Program-made: the position numbers and the translations under genes | Notes under the pieces: generated by a model | Told to the model about the DNA's origin: nothing | Database searches by the model: none | The model's input: the letters and a program-made list of their open reading frames with translations, nothing else | Shown here: in pieces, positions 24,906-36,975 of the stretch | Numbering within the stretch: position 1 is the first letter of the stretch | How the letters are laid out: every line of letters starts with the position of its first letter | Origin: Trebouxia sp. TZW2008 | Taxonomy: Eukaryota; Chlorophyta; Trebouxiophyceae; Trebouxiales; Trebouxiaceae | Direction: 5' to 3' | Length of the DNA: 64,000 nt | Assembly: GCA_002118135.1 (NCBI GenBank) | Contig: BDIU01000252.1 | Coordinates: forward strand, 62,001-126,000

Positions 24906-25328
24906 TAACACTTCAACACGCATGGGTGTTTCATAATGATTGCATTCACAAGTCGATACCCGAGTATAGGTTGAGCAATGCTGCGATGACTCATTTCATC
25001 CCTTCAGCATATTGAAAGGCATCAGGAAGGAGACTGAGGTACTCAATTGTGCAGCGTCACCAACGTCTGGCAGACATAGCTAAAAGCCTGACACTCAGTC
25101 AAAAGATATACAAAAGACAGTGCTTGCTTGACAAGTACCAAAAAGAGACTGCTGTTCCCGTGCATTGGCAATGTCGTCAAGCTGCAACTGAGACAGGACA
25201 GAACAAACACAAAGGATCTCAGAAGTAAAGCTCGTGCTAGTTTATCAATTATCAAGATCTGACAAAACTTTTGCAACTTGAAACTGCAGACTAAGATCAA
25301 CTAGACAAAGCAGCCAGATCAGCTGCTC
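24906..25328. other. Convergent intergenic interval with an exon copy
   Basis: This is 423 bp between two converging stops. About 24995-25080 is a diverged copy of the last coding exon of the upstream plus-strand gene (the GGSKKQTEEL...AAS region). Nothing else is recognisable. Confidence 0.6.
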
Positions 25329-28300
25329 TTAGCTTCTGTCCTTTCTGCTGCTGAACAGCTTTGAGATAAACTTCTTCTTGCTGGATGGCGTAGCAGATGC
25401 ACTATCTACAGAGCCTGATGGATCGTTGCTGCTTGGCTTAGGTGCACTTGACAACAAGGTGGCCAGTATGTCATACAACGGTATGAACTCAATTGGCGGA
25501 TCCACCTGACCACCCAGGATCTGCATGCAAGCAAGTGACAGTCATGGATGTGCTGAACAAGGTTCAAACTCCTTGACGCCAAGCATCATCAAGGGAGCCA
25601 TTGTGAGAAGAAGTAGCTGGATTCGATGTGCCACACCCGCCATTCAGCACACACATGCAGCACATGGTTACCAACTAACAAGAGTGACAGGATTTGTTGC
25701 AGGCATGCACACCTTGATAGTCCGCAATGATGCCAAACCCCACGCAAGCGCAAAGCTGTCATGCGGTGAAACACGCAGTCAAGAAGACCTGAATGCCTTC
25801 ATCTTACGTGAAGCAGTGCAAAACCCCACGCAAGTTGCAAAGCGGCCATGCACCAAAACAAGCAGTCAAGAGTGCCTGAATGCCTTCATCTTTTACATGA
25901 AGCAACATGAGCTTTGCATGCAGGTGATACTAACTCCTGTACAACCAGTGCTGCGGCTAGGGGCGAACACAGAGATGCTTGGCAGACGCCCGTTTGTAAG
26001 GACCTCACCTCCCTTCGTGCTCAATACAAATGGTTTAGGATAGCACAGGACCAAACTGGTCGGAGACAGGTGATCGCTCCAACACTACTTACCTGGGCCT
26101 GCTGAGCCTGTCTAGCACACGATCAGAATGACAATGAACAAAGCAATGCTGCAGTGCATGGTTGAGGTTGACTGTTTACCTGGCCAGGAAGTTTCTTGCC
26201 GTACAGCCTATGATTGGTCTCATGGTTCACTGTGACTCTAGCGTGCTTCATGGACATTTTGCACGGTAACGACATATACTCTGGGTCTGCAATCCCATAA
26301 GCATACAGCTTTCGTCTGGGTGCTGAGCCCTGCTGAGCTGGCAGCTGCGCCTGGTAGTCATTCTCTGGCTGCTGCTGCTGTGCATGCTGAGCCTGCTGAG
26401 GTGAGCTTGGCGGAGGTCCAGCTTGTCTAACGCTGTGCACAGACTGAGCTGAGTCGTGTGCTGTGTCTGTCATAGAGAAGATGTTGCCGCTGCTTGTGCT
26501 AGCGTCTTGGCTTTGATAGTCCTGATCAGACAAGCCAGCTTCAGAGGTGCTGCTCTGAATTCTGTCCAAGCTGATAGGGAACAAGGCACTTGGTGAAGTT
26601 TCAAGGCCACTATTGGCGGGAGAATCCATTTGAAATACGCCGCCAGGGCTCGCAGTCGGCGTGGCAGGAGAGTTTGAACTCAAATTTTGAATTTGGTCCT
26701 GATTGCCAACTGGGAACAAGCTTCTGTCTAGTCGCCGGCTGTCGCCGTCTCCTGAGGCATCAGGCCCTCCGAGAATAGATTTTCCGCCATGCACGGTATG
26801 ATTCAAAATTTGAAGCAGGTCACTCCGGCTCGCCAAACCAAGCTCAACATCTGCAGACACATGAGCCTTGAGCTTCCAGGAATGTCCTTCCAAAGCGTGG
26901 CTCAGCAATTAAGGCGTTTGCGGCCAGGGCACGCAAACCAGAAGCTGTGTGATGCAGTGAAAGGTTTGCATCACGCCTGTCAGCCAGACATCAATGCTAG
27001 TCATCTTGATTGCGGCCACATGCACTGTCGGTAGCACATGGTGGGAATACGCATCAAGGCAAGCTGAAAGGAGTATTGTTGCTGTGTCGGGTCATCAGGG
27101 ACCACAAAGCACACACATACTGACAAATAAGGCACATGCTTGAAAAGGGGACACGCCCTGACTTGGAAAATAATAAACCATTGCTGCAGGGTGATCCCAT
27201 CACACTGGATCCGTTGGTAAAAGTGTCAAAGGTGATGTTCATCAGGCACCGCAAGTCACAAACCCACACAAACAGACAAGACAGATGACATGGGAGGGTC
27301 AGACACATGGTTTGAGAGGTTACAAACCTCTGCTGCGGGGTAGCTCCATGCCAATGGAGCCTTTGGTGAAAAGGTTAAGCGTGGGGTCATCAGGGACAAC
27401 AAAACATAGCTCCACTTTGCTGAACTCTGCCCCTCCTCCAGGGACCATAAGATCAAAGTAGCTAGGGGCTGACCAACTGACTGGCTCACCATTCTCGCCG
27501 CCTTGTCTGCAGCGTAATGAAAGCACGTCAGCAGCAAAGGTAGCAGTGGCAGTCGCCCCTGTTTTGGGTGCGTGGGCGGGTGGGTGGGTGTATGGGTGGG
27601 GAAGTGATGCGAGCATAGGGCATAAGATCAAAAAAGCTAGGGGCAGACCGACTGACTGGCGCACCGTTCTCATTGCCTTGTCTGCAGCCAACAAAAGCAG
27701 GTCACAGGGGCTCCTTCTTGTAACCGTTGTATGTGACAATTTTACCAAGAAAATGATTCTTACACCAAGCTGTCCTTGCTGAGAGGTGCCATTGCAGTCA
27801 AATTAAAGTGAATGCTTCCCAATTGCATTATTTCACATCAAGAATGTCCCTACATTGAGTGTCCTTACACAGAGAAGCTACTGTATAAGTAGAAACAGCA
27901 GCAGCAATCAAGCACAGGCAGCAGCAAGTGAGCAAAAGAATAAGCGGGCACGCGAGCGAGTGAGACAGTGAGTGAGCTTGATTGAGTAGCTCAATGAGTG
28001 AGAGGGTGGGCGTGTGGACAGGTCAGGAAGGGAGTGAGTGAGCGAGCAAGCGGATGGGTGATGGAGCAAACGAATGCGTAGGTGGATGATTAGGCATTGC
28101 AGCCGTAAGTGGATGAGCAATCAAGGGAGGGGAGACAGGGAGGGAGAGAGGGAGGTAGGGAGCAAACAAGCAGATACAGATTATGCAGCTTGCAAAACAG
28201 ACATTTGACGGGCATCGACCAGTGCACGGCACACAGACATTGCCAATCCATTGGAAACGACTTTGTGCTTGCCAGAATGTTTGATTTTGCTGGTATTTTG

Positions 28301-31300
28301 GCCTGTTTGTGGGTGGGAATTGATGTTTTGAAGCTGGGTTAGACAGCGTTTGCGATTGTGTAGCAGTGCCCTGCAAGAAATCGAACGCTTCGTACACAGC
28401 TGAAGCCTTCCATTCTGCGCAGGACAGTAACTGCCACACCACCACAAAGCATCTTCAGCCCCCAGACTTTGTTTTTGGCCTAGAATAAGGCACAAACAAG
28501 TCATTACCTGGCAAGTACAAAGCCGTTTCCAAAGCCTTGAGTAGAGCCTTCCATTCTGCGCAATGTAGTGAAGGCCACTCCCGCAGCTGTGGTCAGGCTG
28601 CAGGGGTCAATGGTACAGCCCTTGTTGGTCCAAGTGCCCTTGGTCACTTTCTTCAGGATCTTCTTGCCATCAAAGGCATTTGATGCCAGGACGGCATGCA
28701 TTGCATTGTACTGCACGTTCTTCTGCAGCAAACACCAACAAGCTCAAGTGCATGATGCGTCAGGGGCGATGGTACAGCCCTTGTCGTCCCAAGTGCCCTT
28801 GGTCACTTTCTTAGAATCTTCTTGCCATCAAAGGCATTCGATGCCAGGACGGCGTGCATTGCATTGTACTGCACGTTTCTCTGCAGCAAGCACCAACAAG
28901 CTCAAAGGGATGATGCATGAGGGTCAATGGTACAGCCCTTGTCGTCCCAAGTGCCCTTGGTCACTTTCTTCAGAATCTTCTTGGTGTCAAAGGCTCTCGA
29001 TGCCAGGACCGTGTGCATTGCATTGTACTGCACGCTTTTCTGCAGCAAACGCCAACAAGCTCAAAGGCATGATGTGTGAAGAGCAACGGTACAGCCCTTA
29101 TTGGTCCAAGTGCCGTTGGTCACGCTGCTCAAGACTCTTTCTGCCATCAAAAGCATTTGAGGCCAGAACAGCGTGCATTGCATTGTACTGCACGTTTCTC
29201 TGCAGCAGGCAGCGCAAAATGTCCAGGGGACATCATGTACGCATGCTGATTCATGTTGACAAACTGTGGCATGTGTTTTGGCCAGCGCAAGTCAGGGTGT
29301 GCGTGGTGTCTCCACTATGTTTGTGCATTTGTGCGGTCTTAAGGTATGGTACCAGTTACCAAGAAGGCATGCACTAAGCAGCCAGCAGGCATTAAGGAGC
29401 AAGCAGCCAATTTTAAGCAGCATACGTCAATCAGCATTCAAGTCACAGACACTAGGCAGCAAGCATTCAAAGATTCCCGACGAGCAGTCAGCAACCTCAA
29501 TTGCCAGCGGCAGTCACGAACAGTATGCAGGCGTCGACCAGCAAGTACATATAACGAACAGCAAGTGAGAATCGTTTGTTGTGCAATTGACAACAGACAA
29601 CATACATCCAGCAGCCATGATGCGCATGAAGTCACAGGGAAAGGCGACAGTCGTCACCTTGGATGTGATACTGCGCATGCCCCTGCCCACAGTCTTGTTA
29701 CGGCTGGTACCGCCAAAGTGTGAGCCAGAGGAATGTTGCGGCGTCATTGCATTGGGATCCTCAGACAGAAGAGCCTCTTTGATATAGGCTGGGTCCTTTG
29801 CCACCTGCATGCGCACTAACTTGGTGAATCCGCGCAGACATGCATTAGACACTTGCACACACATCAGCATGGTCGCATTGCAGAGAAAAGCACTGGCAAG
29901 GCGTAATTGTGCTGCGGATCAGCACATTGAGCATTTGTACAAGCATGAACAACGCAGAGCTCACAGCTCACAGCTCACTGTGCGCTGAAGCTCAAAGCCA
30001 CATTGCAAAGTTGTGAATGTGAAGCAATACAGACAAGATGGGCCCAGGGTCAAGATGGCATGCACTAGTTGCTCACAAAGGGAGTTCACCTTGAAGAACT
30101 TATGCTTGAGCAGCTCAGCGGCCGTCGGTCGTGCTTCAGGGTTCTTGTCTAGGCATTTGCCGACCACTTCTCGTAAGGCCTGCGCACCAACAAGTTGCTG
30201 TTGATCAACAGGCTGAACAGCTGATGGCAGGAGGCTATACAGCTGATGGCAGGCGGTATCTTGTTACAAAATCAATGGCTCATAGCATTGTCCAGGATTG
30301 ACCCACCGCCTCTTGCAAGGCCTGTGCAGCAGCATCTAGTCTGTCATGACAAGATAAACCGTGGCAACATTTGCGCAATCCAGCAACACAGCTGATGCAA
30401 GCTGGACTTGAACATGAAAAGACTTGTTCAAATTCAAGCAGAGGGCTGTGTTTGCCCTGATGGTCATGATGCGAATGTTGGCATAGTTTGGCAAAAGTCA
30501 CATTGTAAGTCAAGGTGTTTCTCACAGTCAGATGGTGAGTTGCGTCACAGACGCTACGCTCCAGCTCTAGCACTGATATTACTAGCATGATCATCGCTTT
30601 GTGTACCAACATGGTGATTGTTGTCGTGACTTACATCAGAGAAAGTTCGCTCCAGCTCAGGTACTGGGCTGTGCATTGTCATGACACTGGATGAACATAG
30701 CCAGACATGACTTGCAACAGTCATTGAGACAGCCACAGTTATAATAACAACCACAGTCACAGTAACATTTAGTATGCAACTTACGTCAGAGAAAGTTCGC
30801 TCCAGCTCAGGTACTGGGCTGTGCATAGTCATGATGATGATGTTGGTCAAGCTGAAATTAGCATAAGGCGCATGCCCTGTCGCCAGCTCCATCAGCAGAA
30901 TGCCAAACGCCCATATGTCTGCTGCCTGGTAGTACCTGCATGTAATCAGATGCACACCTTACACATCGTGATGATGATGATGATATTGGTCAAGCTGATG
31001 TTGGTGCAAGGTGCATCACCAGTTCCCAGCTCCATCAGCAGAATGCCAAACGCCCATATGTCTGCTGCCTGGTAGTACCTGCATGACGTCAGCCACATTC
31101 CTTATAACATTTGCACACTGCTTCAATGAGGGACATAGCCTTGTAAGATTGCAGGCCGCAAGGTTGATGAGGCTATGACGCTGCCTAACAGCGTCAGCAG
31201 ATAGATCATCAGGGGTATGCCAAAGCACAAACGGACCATCCCACAAGGCAGGGGCTAAACCTTGTTGCTGCACAGCTTCAACTTGTAGGTGCAGCAGCAA

Positions 31301-31431
31301 AATGTGATGTTAAAACAGCAGCAACAAGCAACCTAGCAGAGAAGCCAGCAGCGGCAGCAGCAGCGGCGGCAGCAGCAGCAGCGGCAGCAGCGGCAGCAGC
31401 AGCAGCAGCATCAACAGTCACAGCCACAGCC

Positions 31432-31470
<39 letters not shown>

Positions 31471-34400
31471 CTCACAGGCAATGGTCTCATCAGCAGTAGT
31501 GACATGTAGAAAGAAACAGAGATGCTTACCCTTCTTGCTCCATGACTTCAGGGGCCATAAAGCAGGGAGTTCCCACAAAGGTGTGGCGCTCCAAGTAGCA
31601 GTGGTAGGAGGACTGACTGCTGCCACCATCACTACGTTGAGATGATGCCTGCACATGTATCAAAAGCAATGTCAAAACAGGAGACAGCACTTCAAGACCA
31701 ACAAGAAACAATGTTTTGAAGCAGTGCCAGATGCGCCTGTGATGCTGATGTATGCACAATCAGAAGCAGGACTGACTGCTGCCACCACCACTATGCTGAG
31801 ATGATGCCTGCACAAGCAAAGAACACACAATCTCTTGAACAGAAACACCTGCGAGACAAACATAAAACGGCAATTGGAGCAGTGCCAGCTGTGACTGGAA
31901 TGCTAGCGCTGATGCAAGCACAAGCAGAAGTAGGAGGACTGCAGCCACCATCTACGCGCTGAAATGATGCCTGCACAAGCAAAGAACGTGAGGTCTTAGC
32001 ATGATCAACGATGACGATGATGATGCATGCAGCTGTCGAAGTAGCCGGTGACTAACCCGCAAGGGGTCAAAGCCGGATGGCCAGCTGCCACAGCAGCTGA
32101 TGACTCACCACAGTGCAGGCAGCTGTCATAGCAGATAGTGACTTGCTGATCATGGGTCAAAGCCAGATGGGATGCTGCCTGACTTGAGGAGTTGGTGATC
32201 ATGCTCATGAGGATGATGACAATGCAGGCAGCTGTCACAGCAGCTGATGAGTGACTGATCAGGAATCAAACATGGTACTGCTACCCAACTTGGGGGTGTT
32301 GATTTGCACAATCCTGAACATGCAGGCAGCTTTTGTAGCAGTTGATGACTCACAGCAGCTGATATCTGGTAGCAGTGAGTGACTCACCAAAGAGGGGCCA
32401 AAGCCAGATGTCCCCAGAACAAGCCAACATGACATCACAATGGCCATGATGACAATGCATGCAGCTGTCATAGCAACTGATGACTCACTAAAACATCGGG
32501 TCAAAACCAGGACTGCTACCCAATTTTGGATATTGATGATGCTGATCATCATGCCCGTGTAGGCAGGTGTCATAGCAGCTGATGACTCATGGTAGCTGAT
32601 GACTCACCGATGAGGGGTCAAAGACAGATGGGCTGCTACCCGACTTGGGGGTATTGGGGCGGGGCTCCATTGCCGCAGTCACCCCAAAATCAGCCAACAT
32701 GACGTTTCCATCTTCATCAACCAGCACGTTCTCCCCCTTGATATCTCTGTGAATAAAGCCCCTGGGGTGCATGTAGTTCAGCCCTGATAGAACGGCCTTG
32801 CCTATTGTGGCAATCACATTCTCTTCATAACCCTGCAGTGGCAGAATGTCAATTCCAAGTCACACTCCATGGCGATGATGGACAACATCTATGTTTGTAC
32901 GGCGCTCAAGTCACCACCAAATTGGTCAATGCGTAAACAAAATTTGCCTCAGGGCGATCACTGAATATGTTTGTGTTTGAGCCGCCGGCCAGTGATCGCG
33001 CTCATGTCACAAGAAAGCCGATGATAATGGATGCAAACTTCACTTTGGGAATGCGCTTGTTCAGTATGTGTGTTGCTGAGCTGCCAGCCACAGGTTGCAT
33101 GAAATCACTGTCAAAGACTCATTCCCAGCCACTGTTGCCGTTCATGTCACATGTTGAGTGCAGTGTTCATCTTTGGGTTGCGCTTGTTCAATGTATGTAC
33201 GGCTGAGCCGCCAGGCACATAAGGGATGACCACCCACAGCACAGCCTCAGACAAGAATGCTGCCAGCAGAGGCATTCACGTTAAAATTTCAAAAGTAAAT
33301 GTGAGCAGTTGCAAACTTCACCATTGGGGTTGCGCTCATTGAGTATACGTACGCCTGAGCTGCTCTGATATGGCATTCAAAACAGCACAGTGATCAACTT
33401 GAAGCATAATTTCACCTTAGGGTTGCGCTTGTTGAGTATGTGTATTGCTGAGCCACCGGCCACGTAAGGCATGACCATCCAAAGCACAGCCTCAGACAAG
33501 AATGCTGCCAGCAAAGGCAACACATTTGGATGGCGCTGCTGCCGCATGACCATAGCTTCACGCATCACTATATCCTGCAGTCAGCAGTGAATTCTGATGC
33601 ATCACACTGATGCATAACACTGGGAAGGACAGACTATAAAGCTCAAGAGGTAACACGTCAGGATGATGGCGCTGCCGCATGACCACTGCCTCACGCATCA
33701 CAATATCCTGCAGTCAGCAGTGAAGTCTGATGCATCACACCAGGAAGGATACACTGTAAAGCTCAAGAGGCAACACATAACGATGACGCTGCTGCCGCAT
33801 GACCATAGCCTCATGCATCACCATGTCCTGCAATCAGCAATCAATTCTGGCAGGGCCACGTCTGTGCAGAAGACTCATGAGGATGTTTTGTGATCTCATG
33901 TCCGATGGTCACAAGCAGTATAATGGGTTGTAGTCAGCAGCGACCCTTTGTGAAACGACATGACGAAGAAGACACTACAAGCCTTCAAATGTCATGAACG
34001 TCAGGGCAACCAAGCCAGCAGTGGCTCCTGATGTAAGCACATTGCGCTGGAGACAATACATGCCTGAACATCATGTGTCGTGAAGGTCAGGTGCGTGCAA
34101 GTGTCATAGAGGGTGATGCATTGCATGTCCCTTAGTCAGACAGCGATCTTCTGCAGAAGCCAAGAGCATCTGCCCCAATGCAACATATAGCAATCACATG
34201 CACTGAAACAAGTTTCAAAGGCAAAAGCAGGCAAATGATTGCATGAGATGGGCAAAGCTACAGGCAACTGCATGCAGACTCTGGGCTGTACAATAGCATA
34301 CCAGGTTGGCACCAAAATTCTCAAGATCCATAAGTTTGATGGCCACCATTTTGTTGAGGGGAATGCAATTGGCCAGCCACACCTGAAACAGACCTCTTTC

Positions 34401-35058
34401 AGCACATCAGGACTTGTAATCAGTTTGCACACATATGCTAATGAAAGGCTTTGTTGACAGACTCTCAGAAGCTCTATTGCCATTTGACGCGCATGATATA
34501 GGTCGATGATGCATGACGCATGTCTTGACACACAAAGCATACACTGCATCGCTCTGCGCTGCTGGCCTGAGCCAACATGCATATGCATGCATGCAGGATA
34601 GTTGTGTTGGTGAACGCAGGCAATGCTTGCAATGGAGCATGATGCAGCATGCGCGCAGCAAAGGAATCACAGCGCAAGTTTTTGCCACGCTGCAGCAGCA
34701 AAAGTCTGAGACTGCAAGGGAGCGCTCACAGTGGCACTTGCACCCTTGCCCACAACATGTATTAGCTCATAGTCTTCTACACTGACTGGATACAAATCTT
34801 GCGCCCTGCAGCAACACCAGTGTGCAGATCAATGCCTCATGCTGCTTGGTGTCGAGTCTGGTCTGACAGCGATATTTGCCGGACTGCGCATCGCTTTGAA
34901 AGCTTGAGCTCATACCAGTAAGCCTCGCCATCGTTCCTGCTGTTGACCTTGGTGAGCTTAACATTCGATAGACTTCTGCTCACACCTTTCACGCTGCCAT
35001 CCCCGTCTCCGACAGGGGCAGGATTTTCGAGATTTTTGCGAGACAGCGATTTGCGCAT
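25329..35058 (-). CDS. STE20/BLUS1-type kinase fused to SYLF domain
   Basis: Exons: 35058-34916, 34781-34730, 34382-34302, 33574-33416, 32832-32608, 31648-31530, 30935-30785, 30179-30090, 29804-29658, 28722-28508, 27506-27328, 26850-26180, 25520-25329. The product is 807 residues with unbroken phase. Residues about 52-350 are a GCK/STE20 kinase: glycine loop GKGASATV (59-66), VAIK Lys81, Glu98, HRD 173-175, DFG 193-195, [13 protein letters not shown] and an ADIWAFG segment. A Ser/Pro-rich insert lengthens the activation loop. Closest in style are plant BLUS1/Fray-like kinases. From about 390 the protein reads as a SYLF (YSC84/LEA5) domain: [10 protein letters not shown]...[56 protein letters not shown] long Ser/Gln-rich insert splits the SYLF domain. 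SYLF domains bind phosphoinositides and actin. The fusion is inferred; two separate genes remain possible, with a second start near 28700. Confidence 0.78.
26031..26140 (+). repeat. Dispersed short element, copy 1
   Basis: It shares the core AACTGGTCGGAGACAG...GGCCTGCTGAGCCTG with four other sites in the window (39490-39596, 39698-39800 and 43675-43785 in reverse, 48838-48950 in direct orientation). The core is followed by a degenerate GAAT-rich tail. Lying in an intron of the kinase-SYLF gene, it has no coding capacity. Confidence 0.6.
27710..27885. mobile_element. MITE copy 3, decayed left end
   Basis: The right end (GTCCTTACACAGAGAAGCTACTGTA, ending at 27885) matches the MITE terminal repeat. 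Internal sequence (TCCTTGCTGAGAGGTGCCATTGCAGTCA) matches copy 1 at 2745-2913. The left end is diverged, so the boundary is approximate. It is intronic in the kinase-SYLF gene. Confidence 0.6.
27900..28170. repeat. Degenerate GAGY/GGGA simple-sequence tract
   Basis: This is purine-rich, imperfect GAGC/GAGT/GGAGGGAG sequence inside an intron of the kinase-SYLF gene. No long open frame of plausible composition occurs on the gene strand. Confidence 0.7.
28740..29215 (-). repeat. Tandem partial copies of the first SYLF exon
   Basis: Three copies of about 120-130 bp, spaced about 155-160 bp, precede the intact exon 28722-28508. Each retains the CAG acceptor and the AVLAS...KVTKGTW...IDP half. All stop matching near the IDP codons, so none carries the second half or a donor. 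At least one has a frameshifting deletion (near 28812). This is a clear case of 5'-part copies sitting upstream of the real exon. Confidence 0.9.
30540..33840 (-). repeat. Boundary copies of kinase exons
   Basis: 5'-part copies lie upstream of their exon: exon 33574-33416 at about 33663-33710 and 33782-33830; exon 31648-31530 at about 31760-31815 and 31930-31980; exon 30935-30785 at about 31025-31083 (a 60-nt block identical to the exon). 3'-part copies lie downstream: exon 33416-end at about 33030-33090, 33165-33260 and 33310-33360; exon 32608-end at about 32040-32570 in several units; exon 30785-end at about 30635-30690 and 30540-30580. A decayed copy of the start of exon 30179-30090 lies near 30300. 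Confidence 0.88.
31335..31475. repeat. CAG/CAA trinucleotide tract
   Basis: A run of CAGCAG, CGGCAG and CAACAG units lies in the intron between exons 31648-31530 and 30935-30785. It reads as poly-Ala or poly-Gln in several frames, but it sits between two exons whose phases join directly, so it is taken as intronic. Confidence 0.85.
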
Positions 35059-35634
35059 AGCGACGCCAGAACACAAGTAGGTTCTCGTCTACGGGCTTTG
35101 TCTGATAAAGCTAACTGCGCTTCAGACTTTCTCCCGTGGCCGCGTGTGCCAAGCAGGCCAAGCATGTCTGGTCCATGGGTACGCCAGGCGTCGCTCCTCG
35201 ATCACGTCTAGCGAGAAATATATCGGTGCATGACCACCTTGTTGTCGCTGACCATAAACCGACACTCCTTTTTGGACCGTTACGTTAATAGGATGTCAGG
35301 TCGACAGGGGCGACTAAGATGCGTGACGGCGAAAAGCGCGCACACCGGCTCAAGACGCAACGCAAAATTTTAGATCAACAAAAGCGTTCTTGACCTTCGA
35401 GTGACGCTGCAGAGGCACTTGCAATCTCAGGTGAGTCTCTGCACTATCTGCCTTCTCTCGACATAGCCCTGACTAATTTGTGTGCAGTCGTCATCAATCA
35501 ATCCTTTTTTGGCCGAAACTTCCTAGACAATATGAGTCCCAGCCGCCGAACCCCGGAAGCTCAGGTGCGTACAGCAACGCAGCGCACCTCCTTTGCGCAC
35601 GCGCTGCAGCTCAGCTCAGACTTCAAGTTGAACC
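35059..35634. promoter_or_regulatory. CpG-rich divergent promoter interval
   Basis: These 576 bp separate the kinase-SYLF ATG (35058, minus) from the eS30 ATG (35635, plus). CG dinucleotides are dense between about 35040 and 35420 (GGCGTCGCTCCTCGATCACG). Upstream of eS30 there may be 5' UTR exons. No ubiquitin-like reading frame is present. Confidence 0.5.
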
Positions 35635-36284
35635 ATGGGTAGGTTGCAAACTCCTAGCCTTCCAGTCTTGTGCTCACTCTTATAACTATGTCGCTTGCTG
35701 CCCGTTGAACGATCTGGCGTACTTGTTTCCTTACAGCACTTGCTGTGTTTCAGGTAAGGTACACGGATCATTGGCGCGTGCCGGTAAGGTTCGTGGACAG
35801 ACACCAAAGGTTGCCAAGCAAGAGAAAAAGAAAAACCCCAAGGGTCGTGCAATGAAGAGGGTCAAGTACAACAGGCGGTTTGTCAATGTTGGTGAGTGTT
35901 ACCAAAGCTAGCAGCCATCATATGCCAGATTGCATTTTCAACCTGACTGCAAGCCAAAGTCTGCTCAGTGCTTACATTATTGCACCTCTCGAGGCCAGCA
36001 GCGCTCACACTCATCATGCTAAATGCAAGCTTCTACATCACTAGTTGCAAAAGGCTGAGCAAACATACAAGCCATATCAGCTCTCAGAGCAAGCAGGCGT
36101 ATAATCGTCAACAGCATGCATGCTGCAATTCTTGCTCTGGTTTCAACAGGTGATCCATCCTGTGTGCGCCTGTTGCACTATGCCGTTACGTCAAAGGTCA
36201 GGAGGTATCAAGTCAGCTGAATTTGTGCTTGCAGTTGTTGGCTTTGGCAAGAAGAGGGGACCCAACAGCAACCCCACCTCATAG
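35635..36284 (+). CDS. RPS30: Ribosomal protein eS30, not fused to ubiquitin
   Basis: There are three coding exons (35635-35638, 35754-35891, 36235-36284) and 63 residues, the usual eS30 length. The first exon encodes only ATGG, so Gly2 is split by an intron. The body is the canonical highly basic eS30 sequence: [20 protein letters not shown], then the [13 protein letters not shown] stretch, YNRRFVN and [11 protein letters not shown] before the stop. It is a component of the cytosolic 40S subunit near the decoding site. In animals eS30 is made as a ubiquitin-like FUBI fusion; here the start codon immediately precedes the mature sequence, as in plants and algae. The gene is divergent from the kinase-SYLF gene and convergent with phytochelatin synthase. 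Confidence 0.95.
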
Positions 36285-36975
36285 ACTTGTCTATGTTTCA
36301 ACTGGTAAGGCAAGCGCTTATGCTGAGTATATTGCACTGCTGCTAGTGTGTCACTGAGACTATCAGCATGCATAAGCGGACCTCATTTCCGGTGTTGCGC
36401 TGTCAGCTTCAAATCAAATTGTTCTCAATTGCAGTTCACTGTGCAGGTCTACATGCAGGATGGGCAGCACAGCCAGCATGCTCTCAGCACTATGGCAGCC
36501 AAGTCTGTCAAGCATATGCATCACTAGGCAGACTTCTTTGTATCTCATCACTGAGCAGCTACATGCTCAGCAAGCCTCAGCATGGACCAACATGCAAGAG
36601 TCTGTCTAGGCTGTTGAATTACTCAGGCAGACAAGACGCAACTGCTGTAACAAGTGTGGCGCTTTTGCAAGCTCAACTTGCATGCACAAACCCATGAGCA
36701 ACGATACATGCATTTTCCTGCCTGTGACTTTGCCTTATCGTGGCCATGGTGTCAGGCTTCCACTGCACAGAAGAAAATTTATGTACGACTCACATGCATA
36801 TACAGCGTGAAGAAGTTTGATGGTGGCATCAAACGGAGCCTTTGTGAGCAGTGGCAGCCCAGCGTTTTCACAGAGCAGACTGCTAGAAGCCATGCACAAC
36901 GCCTGTCTGATTGACCTCAGGGCATAATGTTGCGCATGCAAGGTCAGCGCGTTGACAGGTGCAGATGCATTGTGA
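36285..36975. other. Convergent 3' intergenic interval
   Basis: This is 691 bp between the eS30 stop (plus) and the phytochelatin synthase stop (minus). I recognise no gene or repeat. It presumably holds 3' UTRs. Confidence 0.5.

Noticed and set aside
31278..31505. Poly-Ala/Val open frame on minus
   Set aside because: It is a translation of the CAG/CAA simple repeat inside a kinase gene intron.
35100..35634. Ubiquitin-like (FUBI) N-terminal extension of eS30
   Set aside because: No ubiquitin-fold residues occur in any frame upstream, and ATG lies directly before the mature eS30 sequence.
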